Position numbers and translations under genes: made by a program. Positions 4,582 to 7,546 of a stretch of DNA of 7,546 bases are shown piece by piece. Every line of letters starts with the position of its first letter. Positions within the stretch are counted from its first letter, which is position 1. Origin of the DNA: an uncultured Acidobacteriota bacterium (GTDB lineage: Bacteria; Acidobacteriota; Thermoanaerobaculia; UBA5066); contig CALFNC010000519.1 in the NCBI GenBank assembly GCA_937902605.1, positions 1-7,546 on the forward strand. The letters run 5' to 3'. A model generated the notes under the pieces. It was not told where the DNA came from. It worked only from the letters and a program-made list of their open reading frames with translations, and searched no databases.

Positions 4582-5927
4582 ACGACGCCGCGCGCCGCGC
4601 GGGCCACCGCGAGCACGATGGCCGCGTCGGGGTCCCGGTGTCGGCTCAGAGACTCGCCCGGTCTTCCCGCACCGACGGCCGCGAGCGCCGAGGCGACCGA
4701 TGAGAGGAGAGACGCCGCTCGCGACCGGCCGCCGGCAGCCTCGTAGAGGACCTCCGCATATCGTTTCGCAACCTCGGCCGGCGATCGCTCCCGGCCCCAT
4801 TCCGCCGCGGCCTCCGCGCACCGGCGCCGGCTGTCGTCGTCGCACGCGAGGAGATCGAGCGCTCGAGCGACCGTCGACACCTCGTCCCTCCCGACCGGAA
4901 CTTTCGATGCGAAAGCGTTCGGCAGCTCCCGGAACCAGCCGACATCGGAGACCACGATCGGGAGACCGAACCCGGCGAGACGGCAGACGGCGCCCGAGGT
5001 CTCACCCATCGTCGGATAACGGAGGTTGACGGCGAAGTCGGCTGCCGAGGCCGAACGCCAGAAATCTTCCTCGCTGAGGTATCCACCGAACGCCACGTCG
5101 TCCTGGAGGCCGAGGGAGATGACCAGCGCCTTCAGCGGGTCGTCCGAGGCGACCGCCCCGCCGACGAAGAGGAACGGCCTTCGGCTGCGCGGGAGGAGAG
5201 CCAATCCCTCCAACACCTTTCCTATCCGCTTGGCGGGCGTGACGAAGCCAAGCGTGACGGCGACGATGCGGTCGGAGGGCAGCCCGAGCATCGCTCTCGC
5301 CTCCTGTCGCGGCGTCCGTGGGCCCGGCACGACGTGGTGAGGGATCTCGACGACCCGGGCCGTGGGACGGTCCCGGAGGACTGCTCCGCGCACTAGACGG
5401 GAATGGACGATCACGGCCGTCGCGTTCCCGACGACTCCGCCCGACATCGGAAAGGCCCAGGGGTCCAGGTCCCAGATCGGGATCCTGGGACCGTCGACCG
5501 ACCGGGCCGCGAAATCCCTCCCCCGAGTCCCGTGCGCCCGCTCCATCTCGCGAACGTACTCGGCGTCCTTCCCCTGGTCCAGGTAGGCTGCCGCGAAAAG
5601 GTGGTGAAGGGCGTAGTCGTGAAGCACGACGACACTGGGCAGCTCCTTCCCATGGCGGGCCAGCGCTTCCACGGACGGGAGGTGCAGAGGGTCGTTTCCA
5701 ATCTGGAGCAGGACGACGGCGTGACGGCCGGAAAACGCCCGATCCGCGTCGGCGGGCCAGTACCGTGTCACGTCGACGTAGCCGTTCAGCGCCACGAGCA
5801 GCTCGCTCGAGTAGTCCGCGATCCCCGACCGAACGGGCGGCCAGGGGCTGACCATCGCCACGGAGATGCGAAGCCCTGTCAGCCGATTCCTCCCGCCTCG
5901 AGCAGAGTCCGGACGGCTTTCTCCCAC
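4566..5927 (-). CDS. Glycosyltransferase, GT-B fold, family 4-like (second in operon)
   Basis: Numbered from GTG 5927, the protein has 453 residues. The N-terminal Rossmann half starts with RISVAMVSPWPPVRSGIADYS (20-40, in pieces), the usual acceptor-side loop. LHDYALHH (102-109) and VHSR (174-177) follow. The C-terminal donor half has GFVTPAKRIGK (227-237, Lys233/Arg234 for the nucleotide phosphates) and YPTMGETSGAVCRLAGFGLP (304-323), with Glu309 as donor-sugar ligand. It probably transfers a sugar from a nucleotide sugar onto a growing polysaccharide or lipid-linked glycan in the cytoplasm. The first usual start, GTG 5927, overlaps the upstream gene by 49 bp and has no close Shine-Dalgarno. 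CTG at 5882 has GGGAGG at ideal spacing and a CTGA overlap, and may be the true start. The Ala/Ser-rich tail after about 400 is poorly conserved-looking. Linkage and sugar are unknown. Confidence 0.87.
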   Translation of the reverse strand: MGESRPDSARGGRNRLTGLRISVAMVSPWPPVRSGIADYSSELLVALNGYVDVTRYWPADADRAFSGRHAVVLLQIGNDPLHLPSVEALARHGKELPSVVVLHDYALHHLFAAAYLDQGKDAEYVREMERAHGTRGRDFAARSVDGPRIPIWDLDPWAFPMSGGVVGNATAVIVHSRLVRGAVLRDRPTARVVEIPHHVVPGPRTPRQEARAMLGLPSDRIVAVTLGFVTPAKRIGKVLEGLALLPRSRRPFLFVGGAVASDDPLKALVISLGLQDDVAFGGYLSEEDFWRSASAADFAVNLRYPTMGETSGAVCRLAGFGLPIVVSDVGWFRELPNAFASKVPVGRDEVSTVARALDLLACDDDSRRRCAEAAAEWGRERSPAEVAKRYAEVLYEAAGGRSRAASLLSSVASALAAVGAGRPGESLSRHRDPDAAIVLAVARAARGVVATGE

Positions 5928-6916
5928 GTGATGTCGCGGACAGCCTCCTGTCCCGCACGGCCCAGCTCCCTGGCCCGCGCCCGATCAGCGAGGAGCGACG
6001 CAGCCGCCTCTCCCACCCTCTTGCCGTCCGGCGGGACGACTTGACCGGTCACGCCGTCGGACACGAACTCCAGCGGACCGCCAGAATCCGTACACGTGAC
6101 GACCGGCCTCCCCGAGAGAAATGCCTCGAGGGCGATGTAGCCGTAGTCCTCATCGGCCGGTGTAAAGAGGACGACTCCGGCCGTCGCATAGAGCTCGAGA
6201 AGCTCCTCGTCGGTCACCGCGCCCCTGAAGTCGACCCGTGCCCCCGACCGCTCCGCGATCCCCCGGAGGCGAGCCTCATCCGGCCCCGTGCCGGCGAGCA
6301 CGAGGGGAAACTTGCCCTCCGCGGCCCCCTCGATGGCGAGGTCCATCCTCTTCCACCGATCGAGACGACCGACGACGAGGGCGAAGTCCCCGATTGGCCC
6401 CTCCCGGTAGCGCCCGGCCAGGGGGGGCGGGTGGTAGAGGGCCTCGGAGGCGATGCCGTTGAACCGCGAGAGCCTCGTCGAGGTGTTCTTCGCGTTCGTG
6501 AAGACCCGCCGCGCTTCGCCGAGACCGGTGGCGTCGGACGAAACGATCAGCTCCCGCCAGCGTGTGTCCTCCGGCCCCGCGTCGAAGTCGCTCCCTTCCG
6601 TTCCGAACCGGTCGTACGCCTGACGGAACTGGTGGACCAGCCAGACCACCTTGTTCGGGTGGCGGATGAGATACGACGGGAACTTCATCGGGATCACCAG
6701 GTCGATCGGTTTTCCATCCGACTCGGTGACGTCGAGGAGGCGCCATGCGAGGGCCGACAGCAGGATCTGCTCGCGCGGATACCACTTGAACGGTAGCTGC
6801 GCCAGCTCCGCCTCGTGGCCCAGCGCCCGGATCTCGCGGACGAGCCCCGCGGAGTGGCGCTCCGCGCCCCCGGACACGAACGGCACCTGCGCCGTACAAA
6901 CCAGGACGCGCGCCAT
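5879..6916 (-). CDS. Glycosyltransferase family 4 (first glycosyltransferase in operon)
   Basis: A 345-residue protein, typical for GT4. The N-terminal half begins MARVLVCTAQVPFVSGGAER, with the Gly16-Gly17-Ala-Glu loop that faces the acceptor and nucleotide. VWLVHQFRQAYD (91-102) matches the usual middle strand and His. The donor half has VVGRLDRWKRMD (181-192, Arg184 and Lys189), LAGTGPDE (207-214) and the EX7E motif, Glu256 to Glu264, in PADEDYGYIALEAFLSGRPVV. A GGP-EFV--G-TG stretch follows (279-291). These are the residues of retaining GT4 enzymes. The ATG at 6916 directly follows the methyltransferase TAG with no gap, so translation is probably coupled. Its end overlaps the next glycosyltransferase frame. 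It likely builds one linkage of a surface glycan. The exact sugar cannot be told. Confidence 0.92.
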   Translation of the reverse strand: MARVLVCTAQVPFVSGGAERHSAGLVREIRALGHEAELAQLPFKWYPREQILLSALAWRLLDVTESDGKPIDLVIPMKFPSYLIRHPNKVVWLVHQFRQAYDRFGTEGSDFDAGPEDTRWRELIVSSDATGLGEARRVFTNAKNTSTRLSRFNGIASEALYHPPPLAGRYREGPIGDFALVVGRLDRWKRMDLAIEGAAEGKFPLVLAGTGPDEARLRGIAERSGARVDFRGAVTDEELLELYATAGVVLFTPADEDYGYIALEAFLSGRPVVTCTDSGGPLEFVSDGVTGQVVPPDGKRVGEAAASLLADRARARELGRAGQEAVRDITWEKAVRTLLEAGGIG

Positions 6917-7546
6917 CTACTTCGTGCCGATCACCGCGATGTCCTGCGGCGCGAAGAGAAGACGGGCGATCGGGGCAAGGTCTTCACTCCCGGCCGCCGG
7001 CTCGGGGATCCGGTCGCTCTCCGGCACGGGGGAGCGGTAGTCGACCACGACGTCCCGGAATCCCGCCGCCTCCAGGAGGTGAGCCAGGGACGGCCCGGGC
7101 ACCGGGCGAACGTGCGTGAGGTCCATCCAGAACCACTTCATCGCAAAGACCGACTCGGGGTTGATGGTCTCCAGGAGCAGGATGCCGCCCGGCTCGAGCT
7201 TGGCGGCCGCGAGGTCCACCAGGCGGAACAGGGCCTCCGTCGGGAGGTGCTCCACCACCTGGAAGGCCGTGATCCCTCCCAGGGAACCGTCCGGCCTCGC
7301 CGCCAGCCACGAGATCAGGTCGGCGCGCTGGACGGCCAGCCCCTTGGCGCGGGCGTGCTCGGCCATGAGGGGATTCGCGTCGCACCCGACCCCCGGGATC
7401 CCGGCAGACGCGAGGGCCGAGAGAAACTCGCCCCGTCCGCACCCGAGGTCGGCCACGGGGCCGTGGACGGATCGAAAGCGCTCGACGTCGCGAGCCTGCC
7501 TATGACGGATCTCTTCCTCGGAGCCGCGGAACGTCTCCTCGAAGCT
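6917..7546 (-). CDS. Class I SAM-dependent methyltransferase of a polysaccharide locus (5' partial)
   Basis: The frame runs in from the right edge, so the start is outside. 209 residues are visible, and the GTG at 7456 is an internal codon. Numbered from the edge, it opens with SFEETFRGSEEEIRHRQ (1-17), the conserved lead-in of this group. Motif I is VADLGCGRGEF (31-41), the acidic residue after strand 2 is Asp56 (VGCDANP), and GGITAFQVVEHLP (90-102) and LLLETINPES (123-132) follow. WMDLTHVRPVP (140-150) and LAHLLEAAGF come later, before a SPVPE motif. This signature is known from methyltransferases in O-antigen and other polysaccharide clusters, some of which cap glycan chains. The stop TAG abuts the ATG of the next glycosyltransferase. 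The methyl acceptor is not shown. No promoter is visible, since the operon starts beyond the edge. Confidence 0.9.
   Translation of the reverse strand, partial: SFEETFRGSEEEIRHRQARDVERFRSVHGPVADLGCGRGEFLSALASAGIPGVGCDANPLMAEHARAKGLAVQRADLISWLAARPDGSLGGITAFQVVEHLPTEALFRLVDLAAAKLEPGGILLLETINPESVFAMKWFWMDLTHVRPVPGPSLAHLLEAAGFRDVVVDYRSPVPESDRIPEPAAGSEDLAPIARLLFAPQDIAVIGTK

Noticed and set aside
5002..5958. A 318-codon minus-strand ORF overlapping both glycosyltransferases
   Set aside because: It is a frame shadow of the second glycosyltransferase, Arg/Pro/Gly-rich with no motif.
6041..6796. A 251-codon plus-strand ORF opposite the first glycosyltransferase
   Set aside because: It is antisense to a gene with full GT4 motifs, and the translation shows no recognisable domain.

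Overview
The window is high-GC bacterial chromosomal DNA with no sign of a mobile element, phage or CRISPR array. The codon bias (strong G/C at third positions), the LexA type (conserved Trp-Asn-x-x-Arg stretch after the HTH) and the sigma factor paired with a zinc-less, single-span anti-sigma-like protein resemble Acidobacteriota or a neighbouring soil or sediment phylum. That placement is an inference from protein style, not a proof.

Left part (1-1086): the 3' end of a gene whose last residues resemble the C-terminal motif of SpoIID/LytB-domain proteins converges on lexA (minus strand). lexA has a well-formed promoter with a candidate LexA operator at its start site. The lexA upstream region is shared with a divergent plus-strand promoter.

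Middle (1087-2640): an ECF-like sigma factor and a membrane-anchored anti-sigma-like protein overlap by 4 bp (GTGA) and end at a good intrinsic terminator. The sigma promoter lies so close to the ATG that the mRNA would have almost no leader.

Centre (2600-3363): a tRNA-Pro(CGG) gene on the minus strand with its own promoter and terminator. Divergent from it is a strong promoter with a ~120-nt leader, driving a tiny Thr/Pro-rich lipoprotein gene that ends in a textbook terminator. The leader contains an unlisted 41-codon ORF that begins at the predicted transcription start and overlaps the lipoprotein start codon (ATGA).

Right-centre (3364-4543): a YihX-like HAD phosphatase, preceded by an 18-bp near-palindrome, followed after 37 bp by a thioredoxin-fold lipoprotein with a CGWC active site.

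Right part (4566-7546, minus strand): a tightly packed operon, read right to left, of a SAM methyltransferase (5' end outside the window) and two GT4-type glycosyltransferases. The genes abut or overlap. This looks like part of a surface polysaccharide (O-antigen/capsule-like) locus that continues beyond the right edge.

Most of the window is ordinary housekeeping and accessory content. The items I rate most worth checking are the leader ORF, the lexA operator, the near-leaderless sigma promoter and the duplicated anti-sigma domain. I found no convincing wholly new system.
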